DNA from: Desulfobulbaceae bacterium | Lineage (GTDB): Bacteria > Desulfobacterota > Desulfobulbia > Desulfobulbales > Desulfobulbaceae | Assembly (NCBI GenBank): GCA_027011235.1 | Contig: JALVAI010000312.1 | Coordinates: forward strand, 1-7,361 | Direction of reading: 5' to 3' | DNA length: 7,361 bases | Part shown: in pieces, positions 1 through 6,504 of the stretch | How the letters are laid out: every line of letters starts with the position of its first letter | How positions within the stretch are numbered: the first letter of the stretch is position 1 | Program-made: the position numbers and the translations under genes | The notes under the pieces: model-generated | The model's database searches: none | The model's input: the letters and a program-made list of their open reading frames with translations, nothing else | What the model was told of the DNA's origin: nothing

Positions 1-974
1 ACACAAACATTGTGCACCGGCCCGAGATGATGCACCATGGCCCGGGCGATTCGGGGAATCACCAGTCCCAACAGGGCAATACCTGAGCCTATCAGACCGA
101 AACTTGCCTCGGGCAGGGAAATGAGCCGGAAATACTGGCTGGTCATGGTGACCAGCATTCGCAGGACATGATCAAAACACATGCCAAAACAGATCACGGC
201 CAGGGCAAAGGGCGTGCTCAGGATCCATCGGCCCGCCTGCAGGGTCAGATGCAGAGCCTCGCGAATTTTGTCCCCATTGGGTTGTTCTTTCGGCGTCTTT
301 TCTCCACCCGCCTTCTTGGTCTGCGGATCACGCATACCCATGGTGACCGCCAGGGAAATCACTGCCAGCAGCAGCGTCAAATACACGGGAAAACGCATGC
401 TCACCTGCTGGGTGACGACAACCGTGGAGCCGAACCAGGCAAGGGCATGATTGACTGTTGCGTTGTCATAGACCACGGCGCCGATGGTCATGGCAAAGAT
501 ATAGCCCAGATGCTGCATGCGCATCTGGATATCAAGCACACGGGGCCACTCTTTTTCCAAACCCGACTCCACCAGGGTATCATAGGCCATGGCCTCATCG
601 GCACCGCTGGCCATGGCCTCGGCCAGACCGCTGAGGATACGATTGAACAGAAAGGCTAGGAAAATAACGGTACCGTTGCCAAGCGGTACCAGGGCAATGA
701 TCGACATTTCCATGACCATGAGTAGTGAGGTGGCCACCAACAGTCGTTTCCGTCCAAGCAAATCGGCCAGGGCCCCGGAGGGTACCTCGGCCAGAACAAT
801 GGTCACGGCCCAGACGGTGTTCAAGAGGGCAAACTGTTCAAGGCTGAGACCGTAATCAAGGAAGAGAATAGTGAAAACAGGATAGTAGAACCGAGCATTA
901 AACAGAACGCGAAAGGCGATAAACCGCCGCACATTCGGTAGAGAAAAAGGTGAGATGTCTGTTGATTTACCCAT
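1..974 (-). CDS. Major facilitator superfamily (MFS) transporter, N-terminal part, cut by the window edge
   Basis: I translated this by hand on the minus strand from the ATG at 974-972. It gives 324 open codons with no stop before the window ends, so the C-terminus is missing. Seen: a short polar N-terminus, hydrophobic segments from about residue 18, and a clear MFS signature after the second helix, EVPSGALADLLGRKR at 63-77, with the motif A residues G67, D71, G74, R75, K76 and R77. More hydrophobic helices follow (about 80-115 and 150-175). A charged linker rich in K, E, P and Q at about 215-240 matches the cytoplasmic loop that usually separates the six-helix halves. The family moves small solutes across the inner membrane by secondary transport. 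The EVPSG variant of motif A is common in uncharacterised efflux-like members, but substrate and direction cannot be told. There is no Shine-Dalgarno sequence before the ATG (see the promoter at 982-1010). The family call is firm; the function is unknown. Confidence 0.9.
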   Translation of the reverse strand, partial: MGKSTDISPFSLPNVRRFIAFRVLFNARFYYPVFTILFLDYGLSLEQFALLNTVWAVTIVLAEVPSGALADLLGRKRLLVATSLLMVMEMSIIALVPLGNGTVIFLAFLFNRILSGLAEAMASGADEAMAYDTLVESGLEKEWPRVLDIQMRMQHLGYIFAMTIGAVVYDNATVNHALAWFGSTVVVTQQVSMRFPVYLTLLLAVISLAVTMGMRDPQTKKAGGEKTPKEQPNGDKIREALHLTLQAGRWILSTPFALAVICFGMCFDHVLRMLVTMTSQYFRLISLPEASFGLIGSGIALLGLVIPRIARAMVHHLGPVHNVC

Positions 975-981
975 GGATGAT

Positions 982-1010
982 ATAATGGGAGGAATACATC
1001 CGGCTGTCAA
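982..1010 (-). promoter_or_regulatory. Candidate sigma70 promoter of the MFS transporter gene
   Basis: On the minus strand a perfect TTGACA (1010-1005) is followed after exactly 17 bases by CATTAT (987-982), which matches four of six -10 positions. Transcription would start at about 975-976, at or next to the ATG at 974, so the message would be leaderless or nearly so. A small hairpin-capable repeat, GTTGT/ACAAC at 1014-1018 and 1025-1029, lies just upstream of the -35 and could be an operator or chance. Inferred from sequence only. Confidence 0.45.
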
Positions 1011-1444
1011 GCAGTTGTCGGTAAACAACAAAAAAACTCGCGCTGTATTCCGCTTTATGCTACATTTCTTTGATTTGGCAGCAAAAAAAAGAAATGATTA
1101 CCACCTTTGCTCGGCAACGAAGGATAACATCGCAATGGTGATAATGCCGAGTTATATTTGATCATGCTTTTAGGCCACCTTGAAAAATTGCCGCCCGATC
1201 TCTGCTTTACAGAAAAATGAAAAATGCTCACATATGATTAATATGCTGCACTTTTTACCTTTTCTGTTCCTCGGAGTCTATGCTTACCTGACCTCGAACG
1301 AAAATTTTAATTTTTCAAGGCACCCTTTACTCCATTTCAGGTCGATACAAATTGGCAAGGACAGCGATGGTATTTCCGGGTTGACTCAAGCTGCGTGCCA
1401 TGGCCCGGGCGAGCCGCTTTTCTGTTATGGAACGAAAAACGGAA
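1011..1444. other. Gene-poor spacer between the MFS gene and the toxin-antitoxin module
   Basis: No complete gene is supported here. The stretch is AT-richer than the transporter and holds A/T homopolymer runs (for example 1082-1089). Plus-strand open frames at 955-1161 and 1180-1455 have no ribosome binding site, no recognisable motif and an odd composition, and I consider them chance. Two things stand out and are listed separately: a 12-base inverted repeat (1178-1189 with 1309-1320) and a minus-strand coding-like remnant at 1327-1449. A further short inverted pair, CTCGGCA near 1110 and TGCCGAG near 1145-1151, could form a long-looped stem of unknown meaning. Confidence 0.6.
1178..1320. 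repeat. 12-base inverted repeat, arms 1178-1189 and 1309-1320
   Basis: The left arm reads CCTTGAAAAATT and the right arm is its exact reverse complement, AATTTTTCAAGG, with 119 bases between. The right arm lies in a palindromic AT run (about 1301-1315). The arms could be ends of a small non-autonomous element, but no target-site duplication is evident and AT-rich sequence makes chance matches easier. Confidence 0.3.
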
Positions 1445-1449
1445 TTGAC
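1327..1449 (-). pseudogene. Possible C-terminal gene remnant (40 codons plus stop, no start)
   Basis: Read on the minus strand, this frame runs from just after an in-frame TAA (1452-1450) to a TAA at 1329-1327. It has protein-like composition: a basic helix-like stretch (EKRLARAMARSL) followed by a hydrophobic segment (NTIAVLANLYRPEME). It uses the same GC-rich codons for ARAM as the MFS gene does. It has no start codon near its beginning and no ribosome binding site. I do not recognise the family. It may be the tail of a minus-strand gene whose upstream part was lost or replaced when the toxin-antitoxin module arrived. It could also be a chance open frame; the evidence is composition only. 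Confidence 0.3.
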
Positions 1450-1473
1450 TTATGACTGCTCGCGTATTACAAA
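1445..1473 (+). promoter_or_regulatory. Candidate sigma70 promoter of the toxin-antitoxin operon
   Basis: TTGACT (1445-1450, five of six to the -35 consensus) is separated by 17 bases from TACAAA (1468-1473, four of six to the -10 consensus). Transcription would begin near 1480, giving a leader of about 15 bases that still contains the strong GGAGG ribosome binding site at 1483-1487. The -10 lies inside the palindrome at 1463-1483. Confidence 0.5.
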
Positions 1474-1483
1474 TTGCAATACG
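1463..1483. promoter_or_regulatory. 21-base palindromic operator candidate for antitoxin autoregulation
   Basis: The arms CGTATT (1463-1468) and AATACG (1478-1483) are perfect inverted copies. Around the centre at 1473, three further inner pairs also match, so 9 of 10 pairs are complementary (only 1469/1477 fails). The site covers the putative -10 and reaches the ribosome binding site. Ribbon-helix-helix antitoxins of vapBC-type modules are known to bind such palindromes as dimers or with toxin and repress their own operon. That role is inferred here from position and symmetry. Confidence 0.6.
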
Positions 1484-1491
1484 GAGGTGAT
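1483..1491 (+). promoter_or_regulatory. Strong ribosome binding site of the antitoxin gene
   Basis: GGAGGTGAT is an almost full match to the anti-Shine-Dalgarno complement. GGAGG ends seven bases before the ATG at 1495. It decides the start in favour of that ATG over an upstream in-frame TTG at 1474, and fits an antitoxin that must be made in excess of its toxin. Confidence 0.85.
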
Positions 1492-1494
1492 ATA

Positions 1495-1737
1495 ATGATT
1501 ACACTGAGACTGGACCCGAACTTAGAGCAGTCAGTGAACAAAACGGCGAAAAATCTTGGGATGACCAAATCAGAACTGATTAGAAAAAGTATTACCGAAT
1601 ATATTGCCAAACTGAAACAACCCGGCCCCTGGGAAACCGGACATGATTTATTTGGGAAATATGCCAGTGGCCGCTCTGATCTTTCTTCGAGACGCAAGGA
1701 GTTAATAAAAGATAAAATCAGGGCCAAGCGAACATGA
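1495..1737 (+). CDS. Ribbon-helix-helix (CopG/VapB-like) antitoxin
   Basis: 80-residue protein. The N-terminal half has the ribbon-helix-helix pattern: a short beta strand with alternating residues (ITLRLD, 2-7), a first helix (about 8-21), a Gly-Met-Thr turn (22-24) and a second helix (SELIRKSITEYI, 26-37). In this fold two chains pair their strands and insert them into the DNA major groove. The charged C-terminal half (about 47-80, containing DLFGKYASG and many Lys/Arg) looks like the toxin-wrapping tail of antitoxins paired with PIN toxins. Its stop overlaps the toxin start (ATGA, 1734-1737), giving translational coupling. It should neutralise the PIN nuclease and repress the operon through the palindrome upstream. 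The GC content is visibly lower than in letAB. The role is inferred from the fold and the partner. Confidence 0.88.
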   Translation: MITLRLDPNLEQSVNKTAKNLGMTKSELIRKSITEYIAKLKQPGPWETGHDLFGKYASGRSDLSSRRKELIKDKIRAKRT

Positions 1738-2144
1738 AAAAAATTTTGATAGATTCCGGCCCGCTCATAGCTCTTTTTGATGCATCGGATAAATTTCACG
1801 CCAAAACTATACATTTTATCAAGGAGAATAATTATCCCCTGATAACAACACTTGCATCGGTGACGGAAACACTTCATTTATTAGACTTCAATCGAAATGC
1901 TCAAATTGACTTCATTGAATGGGTATACAGGGGTGGGGTCGAAATTGTTCCAATTGACAACGCTGATTTTGCGAGGATTAAAGAACTCACCGAGAAATAC
2001 CGTGATCTGCCGATGGATTTTGCAGATTCATGCCTGGTTTTCCTGGCCGAACGATATAACCTGAACACCATTGCAACCATAGATCGTGACTTTTCAATCT
2101 ACAGAATTCAGGGAAGAAAAAAATTCAAAATTATCTTGTCGTAA
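1734..2144 (+). CDS. PIN-domain ribonuclease toxin, VapC type
   Basis: 136 residues, the usual length for a single-domain PIN toxin. Seen: the N-terminal beta strand with the first acidic residue (KILIDSGPLIAL, D7), a second acidic residue in the conserved SVTE context (E45), the third in PMDFADS (D98, with D95 next to it), and a fourth in the terminal strand (ATIDRDF, D117, D119). These form the metal-binding acidic cluster of PIN nucleases, so the active site looks intact. Proteins of this family cut RNA with Mg2+ or Mn2+; characterised VapC toxins cleave initiator tRNA or a ribosomal RNA loop, but the target here cannot be told. The gene starts inside the antitoxin stop codon and has no separate ribosome binding site of note, so it is probably coupled. 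The lower GC than in the flanks suggests acquisition by transfer. VapC is a description of type, not a confirmed orthologue. Confidence 0.9.
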   Translation: MKKILIDSGPLIALFDASDKFHAKTIHFIKENNYPLITTLASVTETLHLLDFNRNAQIDFIEWVYRGGVEIVPIDNADFARIKELTEKYRDLPMDFADSCLVFLAERYNLNTIATIDRDFSIYRIQGRKKFKIILS

Positions 2145-2461
2145 ACCAGCATGGCTGGAGCAAATTGTTCCGTCCCCGCCGACAACAGATACGCGTAGAC
2201 TTCAAACGATCGGCATAGCGCCCAGGTTCCTGTTTACCCGCGATTGAACAAGAACGAAATGGGCAAAAACATATCTGATTACCCACAATCCTCAACCGAA
2301 TGCAAGGGATACCATCGCTGAATACCGGAGGGCATTACGAACCCAGTGAATTAATGATGAATTTACAGGGCACTGCAATCCGGAAGAACTAGCGATGTTA
2401 TCCCTGAGTTGTGAAAAACTGAGCTTTGTACGTAATCAGGAAAACATATCCCGAGAGTCTC
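2145..2461. other. Spacer between the toxin gene and letA, no supported gene
   Basis: I see no complete gene. A minus-strand open stretch at 2131-2334 has no start codon and a Cys/Arg-rich translation typical of noncoding DNA. A plus-strand frame ending at the TAG near 2390 could begin at an ATG near 2300, but it has only about 30 codons and no ribosome binding site. A 5-base stem with a 3-base loop (CCAGC 2146-2150, GCTGG 2154-2158) follows the toxin stop directly but has no U-tract, so it is at best a weak terminator. No convincing promoter for letAB was found by eye; TTGAAC at 2244-2249 has no matching -10 at a normal distance. The letA promoter must nonetheless lie here unless the gene is read through from the toxin operon. 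Confidence 0.55.
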
Positions 2462-3751
2462 TTGAGCATCGATCATCCTCCCACACCAAAGCCCCTGCTC
2501 TGCCCCGGTTGTGACCTGCTGATGGCGGACGTCACGCCGCCGCCCGGGCATACCGTCCGCTGTCCGCGCTGCGGCAGACGGCTGCACAAATGGAAGACAA
2601 ACAGTATCGAAAAAACCATGGCCATCAGCCTGACCGGCCTTCTTCTCTACCTGCCGGCCAACTTCATGCCGCTGCTCACCCTTGACATCCTGGGCATGAA
2701 CACCTCGTCCTCCCTCTTTGCCAGTACGCTTTCCATGTTCAACCAGGGTCAGTACATTGTCGGAACCCTGATAGTCCTGTGTGGCTTTTTTCTGCCCCTG
2801 CTTCTTCTTGCGCTGATTTTTTCCATCAGCCTGGCCCTGAACAGGGGCTGGAGACACCCATGGGTCGCCCGCGCCCTCACATCCATCCATCACCTGCGGG
2901 AATGGGCAATGGTGGATGTTTACCTGATCGGTGTCTTTGTCACCATCATCAAGATAAGTCACATGGCAACAATATACTATGATATCGGACTGTTCTGCTT
3001 TATCGGCCTGGTCCTGTCCACCATCGGCGCCCTGTCGGCCATGGACCAGCGGCTGTTCTGGTCCCGCCTCGATTCCGAAGATGACCATCCTTTATCCGTA
3101 TCCGACAGGGCTGTAACAGGAGCGGATGCCGGTCTCTGCCTCTGCCACGGCTGTGAAAAAGTCGTCCCCATCTCCTCAAACGGCGCCGGCAGGTGTCCCC
3201 GTTGCGGCGAGCAGGTGCATCTTCGGAAAAAAGACAGCCTCAACCGTACCTGGGCCCTGGTGATCACGGCCGTTATCCTCACCCTGCCGGCCAATATCCT
3301 GCCCATCATGGAGGTGGATTATTTCGGCGTCCCGGACCGGTCAACCATCATGGACGGCATTATCTATTTTTTCCAAGAGGGCTCCTACGGCATCGGCGCC
3401 ATCATTCTCACCGCCTCTATCCTGGTGCCGCTTTTCAAGATTTTCGGGTTGATCCTCATTCTGATCACCATTCATTTTCGTCTGCCCGGTCGGCGGCGAC
3501 AAAAAACCATCATGCTGCGGTTCATTGAATTTATCGGCCGCTGGTCCATGCTTGATATCTTTGTCATCGCCCTGCTCTGCGCCCTGGTCCGGTTCGGTTT
3601 TCTCTCGACCATCAACGCCGCTCCAGCGGTGTTCTACTTTGCCGGAGTCGTGGTCTGCACCATGCTGGCCGCCACAAGTTTTGATTCGCGCCTGCTCTGG
3701 GATGCAACCACCTCCTCAAACCAACAGCCGAACGATTATGCAGCAACCTGA
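2462..3751 (+). CDS. letA: LetA-type inner-membrane protein (PqiA/YebS family), partner of LetB
   Basis: 429 residues from a TTG start, close to E. coli LetA (about 427). It is a tandem duplicate. Each half has a zinc-ribbon-like cluster of two CxxC pairs (C14/C17 with C34/C37; C228/C231 with C245/C248) followed by about four membrane helices: roughly 54-74, 99-126, 150-172 and 178-200, then 264-284, 309-339, 361-381 and 389-407. Family hallmarks seen include LPANFMPL and LPANILPI at the first helix of each half, REWAMVDVYL and GRWSMLDIFVI, and FDSRLLWD near the end. REWAMVDVYL resembles LetA more than PqiA. LetA is thought to load or extract lipids at the inner membrane for the LetB tunnel. 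Start: the only frame openers are TTG codons. TTG at 2462 puts C14 where the family has its first cysteine, while TTG at 2426 would add 12 residues. Neither has a good ribosome binding site. The 3' end overlaps letB by 14 bases, which suggests coupling. Confidence 0.9.
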   Translation: MSIDHPPTPKPLLCPGCDLLMADVTPPPGHTVRCPRCGRRLHKWKTNSIEKTMAISLTGLLLYLPANFMPLLTLDILGMNTSSSLFASTLSMFNQGQYIVGTLIVLCGFFLPLLLLALIFSISLALNRGWRHPWVARALTSIHHLREWAMVDVYLIGVFVTIIKISHMATIYYDIGLFCFIGLVLSTIGALSAMDQRLFWSRLDSEDDHPLSVSDRAVTGADAGLCLCHGCEKVVPISSNGAGRCPRCGEQVHLRKKDSLNRTWALVITAVILTLPANILPIMEVDYFGVPDRSTIMDGIIYFFQEGSYGIGAIILTASILVPLFKIFGLILILITIHFRLPGRRRQKTIMLRFIEFIGRWSMLDIFVIALLCALVRFGFLSTINAAPAVFYFAGVVVCTMLAATSFDSRLLWDATTSSNQQPNDYAAT

Positions 3752-6503
3752 ACTGAAAGACAAAACCTTCATCTCGCCGATCTGGTTTCTTCCCTTTATC
3801 GCCCTCTGTATCGGCGGCTGGCTGCTCTACACCTCCTATCGGGATGCCGGTATTGATATTATTGTTCACTTTGCCTCGGCCGAGGGCGTCACCGCCGGTA
3901 AGACCAAGGTCATGTACAAGGGCATTGCCGTGGGAACGGTCAAAAAAGTCGAGATTGCAGGCAACCTCAAGGGGGTTAATCTGTATATCGAAATGAATAA
4001 AAAAACGCGGCCGGGCCTGGTCAAGGACACAAAGTTCTGGATTGTGCGACCGGAGATCTCCGCCGGTCGCATTACCGGCCTGGAAACCCTGGTCAGCGGT
4101 TCCTATATTGCCGTGAAAAAGGGGACATCAACAGAGGAGAGCCGTTTCTTTGAGGGACTGGAGACCCCGCCACCCCTGGATTCCGATGCGCCGGGCCTGC
4201 ATATTACCCTTGAAAGCCCAAGCCTCTATTCCCTGCAACGTGGGTCCCGGGTCTACAGCAAGAATATCAAAATCGGTCTGGTCGAAGATTATACCCTGGC
4301 AAAAGACGGGATGATTCATCTCAAAATCCTGATCAGACCTGAATTTCGTCACCTGATCCATGAAGGTACCCGTTTCTGGAACGCCTCCGGCCTCTCGGTC
4401 AGCGGTGACCTGCAGACCGGCCTGACCGTCAACATGGAATCACTGGCCTCGCTTATCTACGGCGGCATATCCTGCGATACCCCGAAGGCCCTGGAAAACA
4501 CACCGATGATACAGTCGGGCCGCACATATCATCTTTACAAGGATTTTGAAGACGCCCAGTACGGTGTCACCATGACCCTGCAGCTGGCCACCGGCGCCGG
4601 CATCGTTGCCGGCAAGACCAAGGTGCTGTATCGCGGCCTTAAGGTCGGGGTGGTCAAAAGCCTTGATATCAACAACGATACCTTTCACACGGTCACCGCC
4701 ACCCTTCTGCTTGATCCACGGGCAGAGGTCATACTGCGTAAAAACACACGATTCTGGGTTATCCGTCCCCAGGTCTCCATCGAGGGCATCAAGAATCTGG
4801 AAACACTGCTCTCCGGGGCCTACATCACCTTTCAGGTCGGGGACGGACCGCGCCAGGACCATTTTATCGTTGAAGCCGGCCCCATGCCCATTCCAACCCT
4901 GCGGCCGGGGACCTCTTTCAATCTGCAGGCACGGGATTCCGGTTCCCTGACCATCGGCACCCCTGTTTTTTATCGAAAAATCACTGTCGGCCAGATCACG
5001 GACATGGTTCTCACCAAGGACGGTAAAAATGTTCGCACCACCATCATCATCTACAAACCATTTGACCGTCTTGTGGCTGATAACTCCATCTTCTGGAATG
5101 TCAGCGGCGTGCAGATAAACGGCAGTTTTTCCAACTTCAAGATCAACCTCTCCTCCATGCGGGCCATGCTGGCCGGCGGCGTGACCTTTATCACTCCGGA
5201 GACCGGACAGGAAAGAAAACCACAGGGAAAAACAATAAAAAATTTTCGCCTCTATGAGTCCTATCATGATGCCGTTATCCATGAAAGCGCCCTCCAGCCC
5301 CACGGGCTCAACCTGCAAATAGAGGCGGAAAAACCAGCCGCCGTCAAGGTGGGTTCACCGATCCTGTACAACAATATCAAGATCGGCGAGGTCATGGACC
5401 TGACCCTGTCCCGGAAAACACATGGTATCGTCATCGACCTGCTCATCTTTGAAAAGTTTCGCTACCTGGTCAATGGCTCCTCCCGTTTTTATATATCTTC
5501 CGGCATAAAAGCCGAGGCCAGCCTGCAGGGTATTTCCCTGGAAACAGGATCGCTGGAATCAATTCTCAGCGGCGGTATTTCACTGTATAACCCGGAACAT
5601 GGTTCCAGACTCCAAAAGGGCGCCGTCTTCCATCTGTACAATGGCCTGCAGGCGGCCAGGGACGCGGACGCTCTGCGTTTGACCCTGCACCTGCAGTCGG
5701 CAAAGTCCATTGGCAAACACACAAAGATCCGCTACCACGGGATTGAAATCGGTCATATTACCAGTATCGACTTTGCTGCCGGCTTTGATCAGATAACCGC
5801 CCGGGCCGTAGTCAGAAAGGATGCGCAGAAACTATTACGACAAGACACAGAATTCTACCTGGTTACGCCTAAGGTGTCCCTGAGCGGCATCCGCAACCTG
5901 GACACTGTTCTCGGTGGCGCCTATATCTGCCTGCGGCCAGGCAAGGGGGAGCCGGCCGATGAATTTACAGTGCTGCCCGAATTACCCGGTGAGAGTGGAA
6001 CTTCCGCCGGGCTGCATCTCATTCTGGAAAGTCCGACCAGGGGGTCACTGGGACCGGGAAGCCCGATCTACTATCGACAGGTGGAGGTGGGATCAATAAC
6101 CGGTTACCGATTGTCGCCAAGCGGCCGCCAGGTCTGGCTGCAGGCCGTTATACGGCCGGAATATGCCTTTCTTATCCACCAGGGGACCAAGTTCTGGAAT
6201 GCCAGCGGCATAGAAGTAACCGGTGGTGTGTTCAGCGGCATGAGCATCAGGACCGAATCCATGGAATCAATCATCAGGGGCGGGGTGGCGCTGGCCACTC
6301 CACCGGGAAAGGCCATGGGCGGACAGGTAGACGACGGCGCCCATTTTCAGCTTGCGAAAAAGGCTGACAATGCCTGGAAGGAATGGTCGCCTGATTTACG
6401 CCGGGTTGACACCCCAAAAGAAGCGAAAAATTTTTCTGTCGGGAAAAGAAAAAGCGGGACAGGCCGAAAGGCGGAAGGAAAAGAGGCCGATGTAATGTTA
6501 TGA
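3738..6503 (+). CDS. letB: LetB-type lipid tunnel protein with seven MCE domains (PqiB/YebT family)
   Basis: 921 residues from the ATG inside the letA 3' end; the open frame continues upstream but only as a shadow of letA. The N-terminus has a short cytoplasmic tail and one membrane anchor (about 14-31), then seven MCE domains at roughly 38-129, 153-249, 276-368, 391-487, 523-619, 645-735 and 758-855. Domains 1, 3 and 6 share a (K/R)Y(K/R/H)G-type core and end in a (G)AYI or SYI strand. Domains 2, 4, 5 and 7 have FWN(A/V)SG or a relative of it and end in GG(I/V)-TP or -NP. The order is therefore A-B-A-B-B-A-B, as I recall for E. coli LetB, which also has seven domains (877 residues); PqiB has three. 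The tail keeps the LetB-like GAHFQL and WKEW (W880, W883), then adds about 38 mostly charged residues. LetB hexamers stack their rings into a hydrophobic tunnel that spans the periplasm and carries phospholipids between membranes. No PqiC-like lipoprotein gene follows. Confidence 0.93.
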   Translation: MQQPELKDKTFISPIWFLPFIALCIGGWLLYTSYRDAGIDIIVHFASAEGVTAGKTKVMYKGIAVGTVKKVEIAGNLKGVNLYIEMNKKTRPGLVKDTKFWIVRPEISAGRITGLETLVSGSYIAVKKGTSTEESRFFEGLETPPPLDSDAPGLHITLESPSLYSLQRGSRVYSKNIKIGLVEDYTLAKDGMIHLKILIRPEFRHLIHEGTRFWNASGLSVSGDLQTGLTVNMESLASLIYGGISCDTPKALENTPMIQSGRTYHLYKDFEDAQYGVTMTLQLATGAGIVAGKTKVLYRGLKVGVVKSLDINNDTFHTVTATLLLDPRAEVILRKNTRFWVIRPQVSIEGIKNLETLLSGAYITFQVGDGPRQDHFIVEAGPMPIPTLRPGTSFNLQARDSGSLTIGTPVFYRKITVGQITDMVLTKDGKNVRTTIIIYKPFDRLVADNSIFWNVSGVQINGSFSNFKINLSSMRAMLAGGVTFITPETGQERKPQGKTIKNFRLYESYHDAVIHESALQPHGLNLQIEAEKPAAVKVGSPILYNNIKIGEVMDLTLSRKTHGIVIDLLIFEKFRYLVNGSSRFYISSGIKAEASLQGISLETGSLESILSGGISLYNPEHGSRLQKGAVFHLYNGLQAARDADALRLTLHLQSAKSIGKHTKIRYHGIEIGHITSIDFAAGFDQITARAVVRKDAQKLLRQDTEFYLVTPKVSLSGIRNLDTVLGGAYICLRPGKGEPADEFTVLPELPGESGTSAGLHLILESPTRGSLGPGSPIYYRQVEVGSITGYRLSPSGRQVWLQAVIRPEYAFLIHQGTKFWNASGIEVTGGVFSGMSIRTESMESIIRGGVALATPPGKAMGGQVDDGAHFQLAKKADNAWKEWSPDLRRVDTPKEAKNFSVGKRKSGTGRKAEGKEADVML

Positions 6504-6504
6504 G

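Noticed and set aside
168..855. Plus-strand open frames over the left part of the window
   Set aside because: They are antisense shadows of the MFS gene, which shows motif A and helix periodicity on the minus strand. Their translations are low in hydrophobic pattern and rich in His/Gln/Arg.
1180..1455. Plus-strand 91-codon frame from a TTG
   Set aside because: No ribosome binding site, no recognisable motif, irregular composition, and it overlaps the control region of the toxin-antitoxin operon.
1491..1496. TATAAT hexamer as a -10 box
   Set aside because: It overlaps the antitoxin start codon and has no -35 at a suitable distance; the promoter at 1445-1473 fits better.
1467..1877. Minus-strand 136-codon frame
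   Set aside because: It lies antisense to the antitoxin and toxin genes, which have clear folds, active-site residues and a strong ribosome binding site.
2146..2158. Hairpin CCAGC-ATG-GCTGG as a terminator of the toxin gene
   Set aside because: Only five pairs with no following T-run, so not enough for an intrinsic terminator.
2131..2334. Minus-strand open stretch of about 67 codons after the toxin gene
   Set aside because: It has no start codon, a Cys/Arg-rich translation and an overlap with the toxin 3' end, and I recognise no family in it.
2363..3088. Minus-strand 241-codon frame opposite letA
   Set aside because: Shadow of letA; the translation is polar and Gly/Gln/Asp-rich, while the plus strand shows cysteine clusters and membrane helices.
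3525..3737. N-terminal extension of letB upstream of 3738
   Set aside because: The frame is open but translates the letA 3' end out of frame into Ser/Pro/Cys-rich sequence. The ATG at 3738 is followed by a normal LetB N-terminus and membrane anchor.
4440..5318. Minus-strand 292-codon frame opposite letB
   Set aside because: Shadow of a strongly supported MCE-domain gene; long antisense frames are common in GC-rich coding DNA.
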